Source: Bacteroidales bacterium M8
GTDB taxonomy: Bacteria > Bacteroidota > Bacteroidia > Bacteroidales > Muribaculaceae
Reading direction: 5' to 3'
Assembly (NCBI GenBank): GCA_001689495.1
Contig: LUJS01000012.1
Span: 1-46,205, forward strand
Length of the DNA stretch: 46,205 bases
Shown here: positions 8,257-15,896 of the stretch, piece by piece
Numbering within the stretch: the first letter of the stretch is position 1
Layout: every line of letters begins with the position of its first letter
Notes under the pieces: model-generated
Told to the model about the DNA's origin: nothing
The model's input: only the letters and a program-made list of their open reading frames with translations
Databases searched by the model: none
Program-made: the position numbers and the translations under genes

Positions 8257-8865
8257 TCAGTCCCTCTCCAGCAGCTGGGAGGAGACTGTGTCTGCCGTGT
8301 GGATCAGGGGGACGAGGGGGGCTTGGGCCACGGCGGTGCGATAGCTGCGGTCCTGCTCTATCTGGGTGTTGTCGACGGCCCACGGGCCCATGTGCCAGCG
8401 TATGGCCAGAATCTCGTCGTCCTCGAGGTCGAGACCGCTGCGCAGCAGCATCACCACGGATTTCTCGCCGTGCCCCATTGGGAGGTTGCTGTAATTCACC
8501 TCATACTCCTGCACGTCCTCCCACATGCCAATCTCGTTCTTGCGCTTGCGGGTGACGATGCGATAGATGTTGGCCTTGCAGGTGTCGTGGAGCAGCGAGG
8601 CTATGATGACCGAGTCCATCGGCAGCTTGGCCTCGAGGTCGGGACGGGCCTTAATGAGCCCCTCGCGCAGCATCACGGCGGCGTCATAGACACTCAGCGA
8701 GTGCGCCAGCAGTCCGCCGGGAAAGTTATAGTGATTCTTGACAGATGCGGGAGCCTCGAAAAAGCCCCACGCCTCGAGATCCTCGATTACGTAATCTATA
8801 TTCTCGCGTCCGGTCGAGCGCAACAGCTCGCAGAACCGGGCACGCTTGTCATCGTGTTCAGACAT
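8257..8865 (-). CDS. HD-domain protein, probable metal-dependent phosphohydrolase
   Basis: 202 residues, cytoplasmic, no signal peptide. HD-superfamily metal ligands are in the right order: H55 in GGLLAHSLSVYD, H93-D94 in ASLLHDTCK, further histidines in MGHGEKSV and IRWHMG, and a late aspartate in HTADTVSS. The family hydrolyses phosphomonoesters or phosphodiesters of nucleotides; the substrate cannot be told from the sequence. Similar stand-alone HD proteins are common in Bacteroidales. The gene stands alone on the minus strand, with a perfect palindrome just upstream (8892-8926). The ATG at 8865 begins a short charged N-terminus and is the only good start. Confidence 0.8.
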   Translation of the reverse strand: MSEHDDKRARFCELLRSTGRENIDYVIEDLEAWGFFEAPASVKNHYNFPGGLLAHSLSVYDAAVMLREGLIKARPDLEAKLPMDSVIIASLLHDTCKANIYRIVTRKRKNEIGMWEDVQEYEVNYSNLPMGHGEKSVVMLLRSGLDLEDDEILAIRWHMGPWAVDNTQIEQDRSYRTAVAQAPLVPLIHTADTVSSQLLERD

Positions 8866-8891
8866 ATCGTAGTTTATTGTATGTTACATAA

Positions 8892-8926
8892 TTATGGGGT
8901 CATAGAATAGCCCCATGACCCCATAA
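8892..8926. repeat. Perfect 12-bp inverted repeat between two minus-strand genes
   Basis: TTATGGGGTCAT (8892-8903) pairs exactly with ATGACCCCATAA (8915-8926) across an 11-nt loop. It lies after the lipoprotein gene and before the HD-domain gene. With no T-run it is a weak terminator; it could also be an operator for the HD gene. Confidence 0.6.
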
Positions 8927-8951
8927 CCTTAAAGTCTTGTGTTGGTGACGG

Positions 8952-9488
8952 TCATAGCTTGAACACCACCTTGCATCCGGGCAGGCCGGCGCGTATCAGC
9001 GAGTCGGCCTCGGCGACCGAGACAGACCCCACGGCTCCCGGCAGCGAGACGATCTCGGTGACCATGACGGTGTTGTCGAGGTGCTTAAGTATCTCGTCGG
9101 GGCTTGGTGCCGATGGCATGGCCTCGTACCGGGCATAGGTCCACGTGGTGAAGCGCGTGGTCATGTTCACGCCGCGGCGGTCGAGATACCAGCCGTCGGC
9201 CAGACGCTGCGGCATGGCGCCGCGCAGGTCCGTGGGTGCGGGGAACATCACCACATGTCCGCCGGCCACGTTGACGGGCACGAGCGAGTCTGACGGAGCC
9301 GAGGTGCGATAGATGATCTGTCGCGGCAGCATGGCCACCGACGGCTCGGCATCATGCACGATCATCGGACTCGTCATCTCGGCCTGACCGGCCTGAGGGG
9401 TCGCAGCCGTGTCTGCCGCCGTGCGACAGCCGCCTGTCGTGGCCGCCACGAGGGCGGCCACGGCTGCGGTGGTGAGGTTGCGGGACAT
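8952..9488 (-). CDS. Lipoprotein of unknown function paired with a C10 peptidase
   Basis: 178 residues. A hydrophobic N-terminus ends in a lipobox-like TTGGC (cysteine near residue 21), so it is probably an outer-membrane or periplasmic lipoprotein. The rest has no motif I recognise; it includes GWYLDRRGVNMTTRFTTWTY and a C-terminal domain near 120-178. The ATG at 9488 overlaps the stop of the C10 peptidase gene by one base (TGATG), so the two are translationally coupled; a GTG one codon earlier is possible. C10 peptidases in related bacteria can be encoded next to small inhibitors, so an inhibitor or chaperone role is a reasonable guess, but no inhibitor family is recognisable. Confidence 0.7.
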   Translation of the reverse strand: MSRNLTTAAVAALVAATTGGCRTAADTAATPQAGQAEMTSPMIVHDAEPSVAMLPRQIIYRTSAPSDSLVPVNVAGGHVVMFPAPTDLRGAMPQRLADGWYLDRRGVNMTTRFTTWTYARYEAMPSAPSPDEILKHLDNTVMVTEIVSLPGAVGSVSVAEADSLIRAGLPGCKVVFKL

Positions 9489-11797
9489 CACTTAACGAGG
9501 ATTTTTGAAACCTTGTCGCCCTGACGACGTATCACGACGGTGCCGGGCACGGGATTCTCGACAGGCTGGCCCTGCAGGTTGTAGTATGTCACGGGGGCCT
9601 CGTCTTCGGCAATCACAGAGTCGATGCCGCTCTCGTTGCCGAGAACGAAGCTCTTGGGATTGACGGTGAGGATTGACATGCCGTTATAGAGATATACGTC
9701 GTATGTCTTGCCGGGGACGCCGTTGAGCAGGTCGCCGTTCAGGACAACCTCGACATTCTCGCCGTTAGAGATGAAGATGTTATTCGAGTTGAAGGCGGTG
9801 AGGGGGTTGTACTTGTCGCCCTTCTCATAGATCTTGGCGGTCACGGCGCCGGCATAGTAGCCCAATACGCACGACACCTTGGCGTTGATGACCACATTGT
9901 CCATGGGCACTGCCTCGCTGTCGGCGATGCTCCATGCGTCGTCGTTGACACGCAGCAGCGACACGTTGTTGATGGTCTTCATCTCGATGTCATAGGGACC
10001 GGCAATCAGGGCGTCGCCCGAAGCGGCGGGCGTGCGGAACTCGAGTTTGTACGAACCGGCCTTGAGGGTGCTGTACTGCGTGATCCATGTTCCGGCATAC
10101 TCCACCACGCCCGAACCGGGGGTGACGATGGCGTTGAAGCGCTCGCCGACTGCGGCCGTGGCGCCTGACGGCTCCATCAGGTAGGGGATGACGGGGAGGA
10201 GGATGTCAGACTCGGCGGTGAACTCGTAGGGCAGATTCACCGCAAAGAGCTTGTTGGTATAGAACGGCGAGAGCATCTCGGCCTCGCCCCAAGTGATGGC
10301 GCCTGTCTGGACATTCTCGGCCGTCACCTTGTTGCCCGACTTGGTTATGTCGATATAGCCCTTGTTCCAAGCGAACAGATGTATGGGGGTCGACACGCCG
10401 TCGACGATCACCACGGGATATGCGTGATAGTGGCCCTGAGGCATGGTGAAGAGCGAGAGCTGCACCTTCGAGACATACTGGTTGGTCTCCATGGTGACGC
10501 TCGACGAGGTGAGGTTGCGCACGAACTCGCCGGTCTCGGCATCGCGGAGCTCGAGGCCCAGACGGCATGTCAGGCGATAGGGGGTGTAGTTGCTGAACGA
10601 GTTCTGCAGCGTCAGGTAGTTGCCTACAACGGTGGGATTGAGCAGGGTCGAGCACATCACGTAGGGTGCTGCGAGCTCAGAGCCGTCGACAGGCTTCTGG
10701 GCGCCGACGATGATGCCCTGATCGGTGTTGAAGCCGTCAGAGTTGCCGCCGATGCCCTGCGAACCGGGCACGAGCTCGTTGAGACGGAAATAGCCGTCGC
10801 TCATGCCGCCCCAGCCCCAGTTGAAGTGGAACAGGCCGTCCTTGTATCCGTCGCAGACGAAGGCGTGACCGCCCGACTCGCCGCGGCCGCTGTAATAGAC
10901 GGGGCCGACCTTCTCGAGCTGCTCGTAGACCTTGTCGATCCACTGCTGGGAGGTGTAGACGCAACGGTTTTCGAAATGCACGGCCTTGTCAAAGCCAAAG
11001 AACTCGCGCATGGCAAAGGGTACCGTAGCCGACATGGCGCCCGACGACTCGGCCTTGTAGCCCATGTCGACGCTGACGCCACAGGCATACATCAGGGTTG
11101 CCACGGCTTTGCGCTGCTCGGCCGTACCCGAGTTATACGAGTATCTGTCGAGCATCTTGTCCCACTGGAACGTGGTGTTGCCATAGTCGAACGAGAGGGT
11201 CTGGCCGTTCCACGAATAGCTGTGCGTACCGATGCCCTTCTCGGGATACTTGTGATAGTTGATGACCTGAGCCATGGCCGTGGCCACGCAGCCCGAGGGG
11301 CAGCGGGTGTTGCCGACCTTGGGGCAGAGGTCGTTGTAGGGTGCGTCCTGATCCCAGCGGGTGGTCACCATGGGCTCGATGGCGGCCTTGTTGTCGGCGG
11401 CGGGAGCCTCATAGAGATCGGCGCCGGCATTGACGGCGGCGGTGATCTCGGCCTGATACTGCGAGAGCCACCACTTGAAGTTGTCGGGGAGATTGTCGAA
11501 GTCGACAGCCTCGTCTGAATATCCGAGCAGCGGGGCCACTGCATCGTCGGCCGACACGACCACGAAACCCTGATTCTCGCCGCGCGAGATCACGTACAGG
11601 GCGGGGGCATCAGAGTCTTGGATGTTGAGTGTCAGCTGCGGCAGCACACGGCCGGGGGCACGCATGGCACCGACGGCGGCGGGAGCGTCCGACGAGTCCA
11701 AGGCACGGCCAAGGGCCTCGGCGGGCGACAGCGAACGCGCCTGACCGGCTGAGGCGGCGAGGGCGACGGTCGCAAGTGTGATGATGGTTTTCTTCAT
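9488..11797 (-). CDS. Secreted C10 family cysteine peptidase (streptopain-like)
   Basis: 769 residues with a signal peptide (1-20). A pro-domain follows (about 21-140, with the characteristic GFVVVSADDAVAPLLGYS). The C10 catalytic domain is about 141-355: the active-site cysteine is C170 in CPSGCVATAMAQ, the histidine is H311 in GGHAFVCDGY, and the typical FHFNWGWGG then DGYFRL follows. The remaining 400 residues look like beta-sandwich domains and end with a YYNLQGQPV...SKILVK tail shared with the small secreted protein near 5.9 kb. Family members degrade host or dietary proteins after the pro-domain is removed. The gene lies 28 nt after a GH97 glycosidase gene and overlaps the downstream lipoprotein gene, so the three form an operon. 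Confidence 0.92.
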   Translation of the reverse strand: MKKTIITLATVALAASAGQARSLSPAEALGRALDSSDAPAAVGAMRAPGRVLPQLTLNIQDSDAPALYVISRGENQGFVVVSADDAVAPLLGYSDEAVDFDNLPDNFKWWLSQYQAEITAAVNAGADLYEAPAADNKAAIEPMVTTRWDQDAPYNDLCPKVGNTRCPSGCVATAMAQVINYHKYPEKGIGTHSYSWNGQTLSFDYGNTTFQWDKMLDRYSYNSGTAEQRKAVATLMYACGVSVDMGYKAESSGAMSATVPFAMREFFGFDKAVHFENRCVYTSQQWIDKVYEQLEKVGPVYYSGRGESGGHAFVCDGYKDGLFHFNWGWGGMSDGYFRLNELVPGSQGIGGNSDGFNTDQGIIVGAQKPVDGSELAAPYVMCSTLLNPTVVGNYLTLQNSFSNYTPYRLTCRLGLELRDAETGEFVRNLTSSSVTMETNQYVSKVQLSLFTMPQGHYHAYPVVIVDGVSTPIHLFAWNKGYIDITKSGNKVTAENVQTGAITWGEAEMLSPFYTNKLFAVNLPYEFTAESDILLPVIPYLMEPSGATAAVGERFNAIVTPGSGVVEYAGTWITQYSTLKAGSYKLEFRTPAASGDALIAGPYDIEMKTINNVSLLRVNDDAWSIADSEAVPMDNVVINAKVSCVLGYYAGAVTAKIYEKGDKYNPLTAFNSNNIFISNGENVEVVLNGDLLNGVPGKTYDVYLYNGMSILTVNPKSFVLGNESGIDSVIAEDEAPVTYYNLQGQPVENPVPGTVVIRRQGDKVSKILVK

Positions 11798-11825
11798 TTT
11801 CTGTAATTAGTATCTGATTTTCTGT

Positions 11826-13997
11826 TTATTTCTCGACGGGTTTGATCGAGACGGCATAACCGCCGCCGGCGAGGGCGTGGTTCTTGAGAGTCGTCTTCGA
11901 GTTTACCTTTTTCTTTGTGATGACATATCTCTGCTGGCCGTCGACGGTGTTGGCGTCGGGGGCCTCGGCATAGATGGTGGCTTCGTATTTGCGGCCCGGA
12001 TCGAGGAAGTCGAGCTTGATGACGCTCTCGCGGTCGGCGGTGCCGGCGGTCGAGCCCACATACCACTCGTCCGAGTTCTTGTCCTTGCGGGCAATGGTGA
12101 CATACTCCATGGGCTCGGCCTCGAGATATACCGAGCGCTCCCACTCTACGGACACGTCCTTGATGAACTGGAATGCATCCATGTGCTTCTCATAGTGCTC
12201 GGGCAGGTCGGCCGCCATCTGCAGGGGCGAGTACATGGTCACGTAGAGTGCCAGCTGGCCGGGGATGGTCGATGCTATCTTGGAGTTGTTTGACGGCGTG
12301 AAGGTCGACAGGTCAAACTCGAAGATGCCGGGAGTATAGTCCATCGGGCCGCCCTGCAGGCGCGTGAAGGGGAGAATCGAGGTGTGCCACTTGTCGTTGC
12401 CGCCCATGGCCTGATACTCGGTGCCTCGGGCGCTCTCGTTGCCGATCAGGTTGGGATACGTGCGGGCCAGACCCGTGGGGCGCGTGGCCTCGTGGGCGTT
12501 GACCATGATCTTGTGCTCGGCGGCCTTGCGCACGGCATAGTTGTAGTGGTTGTTGAGCCACTGCGAGTAGTGATACTCGCCGCGCGGTATCATGTTGCCC
12601 ACATATCCGCTCTTCACGGCGTTGTATCCGTTCTCCTCCATCAGCTTGTAGGCATCCTCGAGGTGACGCTCGTAGTTGCGCACCGAGCCCGATGTCTCGT
12701 GATGCATCATCAGCTTGACGCCCTTGGAGTGCGCATACTCGTTGAGGGCCTTGAGGTCGAAGTCGGGATAGGGGGTCACGAAGTCGAAGACATAGTCCTT
12801 TGACTGGCCGAACCAGTCCTCCCAGCCTTCGTTCCAGCCCTCGACAAGCACTTGGTCGAAGCCGTGCTCGGCTGCGAAGTCGATATAGCGCTTCACCTTG
12901 TCGTTGTTGGCGCTGTGGCGGCCGTTGGGCTTGGTCTTAGAGTAGTCGGTCTCGCCCAGCTTGACAGAATACACGTCGTCGGTATAGTTCCACGTGCCCT
13001 TGCCGGTGATCATTTCCCACCACACGCCGATATACTTGACGGGCTTGATCCACGAGGTGTCCTCGATCTTCGAGGGCTCGTTGAGGTTGTAGGCCATGCG
13101 CGAGGCAAGGATGTCGCGGGCGTCGTCGGTTATCAGCACGTAGCGCCACGGAGTGGCCACGGGGGTCTGCATGTAGCCCTTGCGGCCCTGATTGTCGGGC
13201 GTGAGCCACGATGTGAACACCATGGTGGTGTCGTTGAGGTTGAGGTGCATGGTCGGATAGTCGATCGTTCCGGCCTCGTGTATGTTCATATACACGCCGT
13301 CGTCGCTCTTGAGCTGCAGCGATGTCTGCACGCCCGTGGGCGAGAAGGGTGTGGTCGATGCGTTGTCGGGGTTAATCTTAGAGGGGAAAAGGCCTCTTAT
13401 CTCCGACAGGCGCGATTTGGTATAGTTGTACTCCTGAGTGTCATAGTCGCCGGGAATCCAGTATGCCCAGTGGTCGCCGGTTATGGCAAATTCGCTCTTC
13501 TCCTCGCCGATGACGAAGTAGTTGAGGTTGGGCTGCGAGGGAAAGTCATAGCGGAAGGCCACGCCGTCGTCAAAGACACGAAACTCCACGTTCATCTTCC
13601 TGTCGAACTTGGTCTGCTCCAGCTCGACGGTCATCGAGTTGTACTTGTTCAGTATCTCGACCTCCTCGCCCCACACCGGGGTCCAAGTCTCGGCCAGAGA
13701 GTCGCGCACGGTCTTGAGCACCTTGAACCCGTCGCGCAGCGACAGCGCGTCGGCGCCGGCCTTCTTGCCCTGATGGTCCCAGCTGTTGCGTCCGCTCTCG
13801 CTGACCAGATCGAAACCGAGGTGCGAGGGTGCTATGACCTGACGCCCTTTGAAATCTACGGAATAAGTGGGTCGGCCTCCGTCGGTGAGGTCGAAAGTGA
13901 GGCGTATGTCGCCGTCAGGCGATGCGAGAACCTCCGAGGCCCCCGCCACTGCGCCCATGGATAGAAAAGCTGTGGTAAGTAAAATCTCCTTGAACAT
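11826..13997 (-). CDS. GH97 family glycosidase, SusB-like
   Basis: 723 residues with a signal peptide (1-19). An N-terminal beta-sandwich (about 20-270) leads into the TIM-barrel catalytic domain, where GVWWEMITGKGTWNY and LVEGWNEGWEDW are typical of GH97. Glutamates in HEATRPTG (near residue 503) and IGNESARG (near 521) correspond in position to the acid/base region of inverting SusB-type alpha-glucosidases. I therefore favour an alpha-glucosidase over the retaining alpha-galactosidase branch, but this is an inference. It would act in the periplasm on oligosaccharides. The ATG at 13997 starts the signal peptide; a slightly earlier in-frame start lies closer to the promoter. It is the first gene of the operon with the C10 peptidase and the lipoprotein. 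Confidence 0.9.
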   Translation of the reverse strand: MFKEILLTTAFLSMGAVAGASEVLASPDGDIRLTFDLTDGGRPTYSVDFKGRQVIAPSHLGFDLVSESGRNSWDHQGKKAGADALSLRDGFKVLKTVRDSLAETWTPVWGEEVEILNKYNSMTVELEQTKFDRKMNVEFRVFDDGVAFRYDFPSQPNLNYFVIGEEKSEFAITGDHWAYWIPGDYDTQEYNYTKSRLSEIRGLFPSKINPDNASTTPFSPTGVQTSLQLKSDDGVYMNIHEAGTIDYPTMHLNLNDTTMVFTSWLTPDNQGRKGYMQTPVATPWRYVLITDDARDILASRMAYNLNEPSKIEDTSWIKPVKYIGVWWEMITGKGTWNYTDDVYSVKLGETDYSKTKPNGRHSANNDKVKRYIDFAAEHGFDQVLVEGWNEGWEDWFGQSKDYVFDFVTPYPDFDLKALNEYAHSKGVKLMMHHETSGSVRNYERHLEDAYKLMEENGYNAVKSGYVGNMIPRGEYHYSQWLNNHYNYAVRKAAEHKIMVNAHEATRPTGLARTYPNLIGNESARGTEYQAMGGNDKWHTSILPFTRLQGGPMDYTPGIFEFDLSTFTPSNNSKIASTIPGQLALYVTMYSPLQMAADLPEHYEKHMDAFQFIKDVSVEWERSVYLEAEPMEYVTIARKDKNSDEWYVGSTAGTADRESVIKLDFLDPGRKYEATIYAEAPDANTVDGQQRYVITKKKVNSKTTLKNHALAGGGYAVSIKPVEK

Positions 13998-14019
13998 GAT
14001 ATATAGATATTGCAAGATG

Positions 14020-14053
14020 CAAAGTTAATAATAATTTTCATTTGATTGACAAA
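14020..14053 (-). promoter_or_regulatory. Promoter of the GH97 / C10 peptidase / lipoprotein operon
   Basis: Minus-strand TAACTTTG (14027-14020) with TTTG at 14053-14050, a spacer of 22 nt, slightly long for this promoter class. It is 22 nt from the GH97 start codon. Confidence 0.6.
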
Positions 14054-14131
14054 AAGTTAAACAAAATACCCGCCCGACGCCACAAAAATTGGGTTTATTA
14101 ACAAATCACGCTCAAATTGACAGGTGAGGAT

Positions 14132-14192
14132 GTTATTATAGTTATTCTAGTTGGTCTAGTTCAACTAGAATAACTAGACCAACTATAATAAC
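14132..14192. repeat. CTAG-rich palindrome, copy 2
   Basis: The outer 12 nt, GTTATTATAGTT and its complement, pair exactly. Inside, CTAGTT units alternate with the triplets ATT and GGT, so the two arms differ mainly in those triplets. It lies between the GH97 promoter and the terminator of the inositol synthase gene. Confidence 0.75.
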
Positions 14193-14201
14193 CCTTCCCT
14201 C

Positions 14202-14240
14202 AAAAAAACTCGCCCCGCAGGTCCGTGGACCTGCGGGGCG
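14202..14240 (-). terminator. Terminator of the inositol-3-phosphate synthase gene
   Basis: A perfect 14-bp stem (14211-14224 with 14227-14240) and a 2-nt loop, followed on the minus strand by seven T. It is 29 nt after the stop codon. Confidence 0.9.
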
Positions 14241-14269
14241 ATAACCTGATCTTTTTATTCAGCTAGAGA

Positions 14270-15613
14270 TTAGTCAATCTCCTCGTCAGCCTCATAGCCG
14301 CCCATCTCGCGGATGGCGTTCTTGAGCATGACGTACTGCTTGAAGAGGTGGTTGACGGGCACCTCACCCTTGGTGTAGTCGTGCATCGGGCTCTTGAGGA
14401 AGAAGCTCAGGAAGCGCTGGATGCCGTGACGGCCTGCGCGGGCTGCGAGGTCGCTCAGCAGCACGAGGTCGAGGCAAAGGGGAGCAGCGAGGATAGAGTC
14501 GCGGCAGAGGAAGTTGATCTTGATCTGCATGGGATACTCCATCCAGCCGAAGATGTCGATGTTGTCCCAGCCTTCCTTGCTGTCGTTGCGCGGGGGATAG
14601 TAGTTGATGCGCACCTTGTGGTAGTAGCCCTGATGGCCACCCTCCTCTGCGCCGCCGCAGTTGGCGCCATAAAGATCGGGCTGCTCCTCGGCCACGAGGA
14701 TTGACTCGAGGGTCGAGAGCTTGGATACCTCCTTGGTACGGAAGTTGGCGGGCTCGTCAAGCACGAGGCCGTCGCGGTTGCCGAGGATGTTGGTCGAGAA
14801 CCAGCCGTTCAGACCCAGACAGCGTGTGCCGATGATGGGAGCGAAACCGCTCTTCACCAGTGTCTGGCCGGTCTTGAAGTCCTTGCCCGAGATAGGCATG
14901 CCGGTCTGCTCGCTGAGCTCCCACATGGCGGGGATGTCGACGGTGGTGTTGGGTGCGCCCATGATGAAGGGTGCGCCCTCCTTGAGTGCTGCGTATGCAT
15001 AGCACATCGAGGGTGCGATGTGCTCCTTGTCGTCAGCCTTCATGGCAGCCTCGAGAGCCTCGAGTGTGCCGTGTACGGTGTTGTCTACGGGTACGTAAAC
15101 CTCGGTCGAAGCGGCCCAGAGCACGACTACGCGCTCAACGCCGGTCTCCTTCTTGAAGTTGCGAATATCCTCGCGGAGCTGCTCGGCCATCTCCCAGCGG
15201 GTCTTGCCCACCATGACGTTGTCGCCGTTGAGGCGCTTTGCATAGTTGTGGTCGAAAGCGGCCTTCATGGGCACGATCTTCTCGAGTTCGTCCTTGACGG
15301 GCTCGATGTCCTTGTCCTTGAGCACCTCGGCATACTTGGCGCTCTGGTATGCGTTTGCGGGATATACGTCCCATGCGCCGAACACGATGTCGTCGAGCTT
15401 GGCCATGGGCACGATGTCTTCATATTTCAGGTACTTTTTGTCAGCGCCCTTGCCCACGCGGATTTTGTCATACTGGGTCATTGAGCCGACGGGCTTTGCA
15501 AGGCCCTTGCGAGCCATCAGGACGCCGGTCATAAATGTCGAGGTGACGGCGCCGAGACCTACTACGAGTACGCCAAGTTTGCCATTGGCGGGTTTTACGG
15601 TAGTGTTACTCAT
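14270..15613 (-). CDS. ino1: Myo-inositol-3-phosphate synthase
   Basis: 447 residues. The NAD-binding glycine-rich motif is GLGAVTSTFMTGVL near the N-terminus. Conserved catalytic-region segments follow: NGWFSTNILGNRDG near residue 265 and FLCRDSILAAPLCLDLVLL near 365. The enzyme converts glucose-6-phosphate to inositol-3-phosphate. In Bacteroides the homologue feeds phosphatidylinositol and inositol sphingolipid synthesis; the same role here is an inference, because the partner genes are not in the window. The ATG at 15613 is chosen because it begins the conserved region; a longer in-frame version would translate the structured leader. The gene is monocistronic, with its own promoter, an unusual leader and a strong terminator. 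Confidence 0.93.
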   Translation of the reverse strand: MSNTTVKPANGKLGVLVVGLGAVTSTFMTGVLMARKGLAKPVGSMTQYDKIRVGKGADKKYLKYEDIVPMAKLDDIVFGAWDVYPANAYQSAKYAEVLKDKDIEPVKDELEKIVPMKAAFDHNYAKRLNGDNVMVGKTRWEMAEQLREDIRNFKKETGVERVVVLWAASTEVYVPVDNTVHGTLEALEAAMKADDKEHIAPSMCYAYAALKEGAPFIMGAPNTTVDIPAMWELSEQTGMPISGKDFKTGQTLVKSGFAPIIGTRCLGLNGWFSTNILGNRDGLVLDEPANFRTKEVSKLSTLESILVAEEQPDLYGANCGGAEEGGHQGYYHKVRINYYPPRNDSKEGWDNIDIFGWMEYPMQIKINFLCRDSILAAPLCLDLVLLSDLAARAGRHGIQRFLSFFLKSPMHDYTKGEVPVNHLFKQYVMLKNAIREMGGYEADEEID

Positions 15614-15743
15614 GATTTTAGTTACTGAGACTGTAATGTTGAATGAATTATTTTCAAATTTGGCGAGCCCCGGACAGCGTGCCGCCCGAGACAGTGTTCG
15701 TGGCCCAAAGGCTCGGGTTTTAAACCCTTGCGCCCATTGAGCC
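15614..15743 (-). promoter_or_regulatory. Structured 5' leader of the inositol synthase gene
   Basis: Between the -7 box (15753-15746) and the start codon lies about 130 nt. Its first 85 nt are strikingly GC-rich inside an AT-rich intergenic region. On the minus strand GTGGCTC (15743-15737) can pair with GGGCCAC about 34 nt downstream, enclosing a GGGTT-TAA-AACCC hairpin. A second GC-rich domain ending in GGCTCGCC follows. It matches no riboswitch or tRNA known to me, but the layout suits a regulatory RNA. Confidence 0.4.
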
Positions 15744-15745
15744 AC

Positions 15746-15775
15746 CAAAAGTAGTGCTAATTTTTGAAATGTAAA
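15746..15775 (-). promoter_or_regulatory. Promoter of the inositol synthase gene
   Basis: Minus-strand TACTTTTG (15753-15746) is a full -7 match. The upstream element is weak: TTTA at 15775-15772, 18 nt away. Confidence 0.55.
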
Positions 15776-15896
15776 ATTATTTTTATTTAAAAATTAGACC
15801 AAATTTGTGAATTAATCTTTAAATTCCCTCTATTTGATTAATTTCCGTTAAATAGGCCGATTTTGAGGCTATAATTGTTAAAATATGCAAATATAG

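Noticed and set aside
12852..13964. Large plus-strand open frame opposite the GH97 gene
   Set aside because: Antisense shadow of a well-supported gene; no signal peptide, motif or start context.
15660..15745. A tRNA-Leu-like fold (anticodon-like TAA in a 7-nt loop) in the inositol synthase leader
   Set aside because: The anticodon stem is only three pairs, and no T-loop GTTCGA or acceptor stem is seen. It is kept as a structured leader, not as a tRNA.
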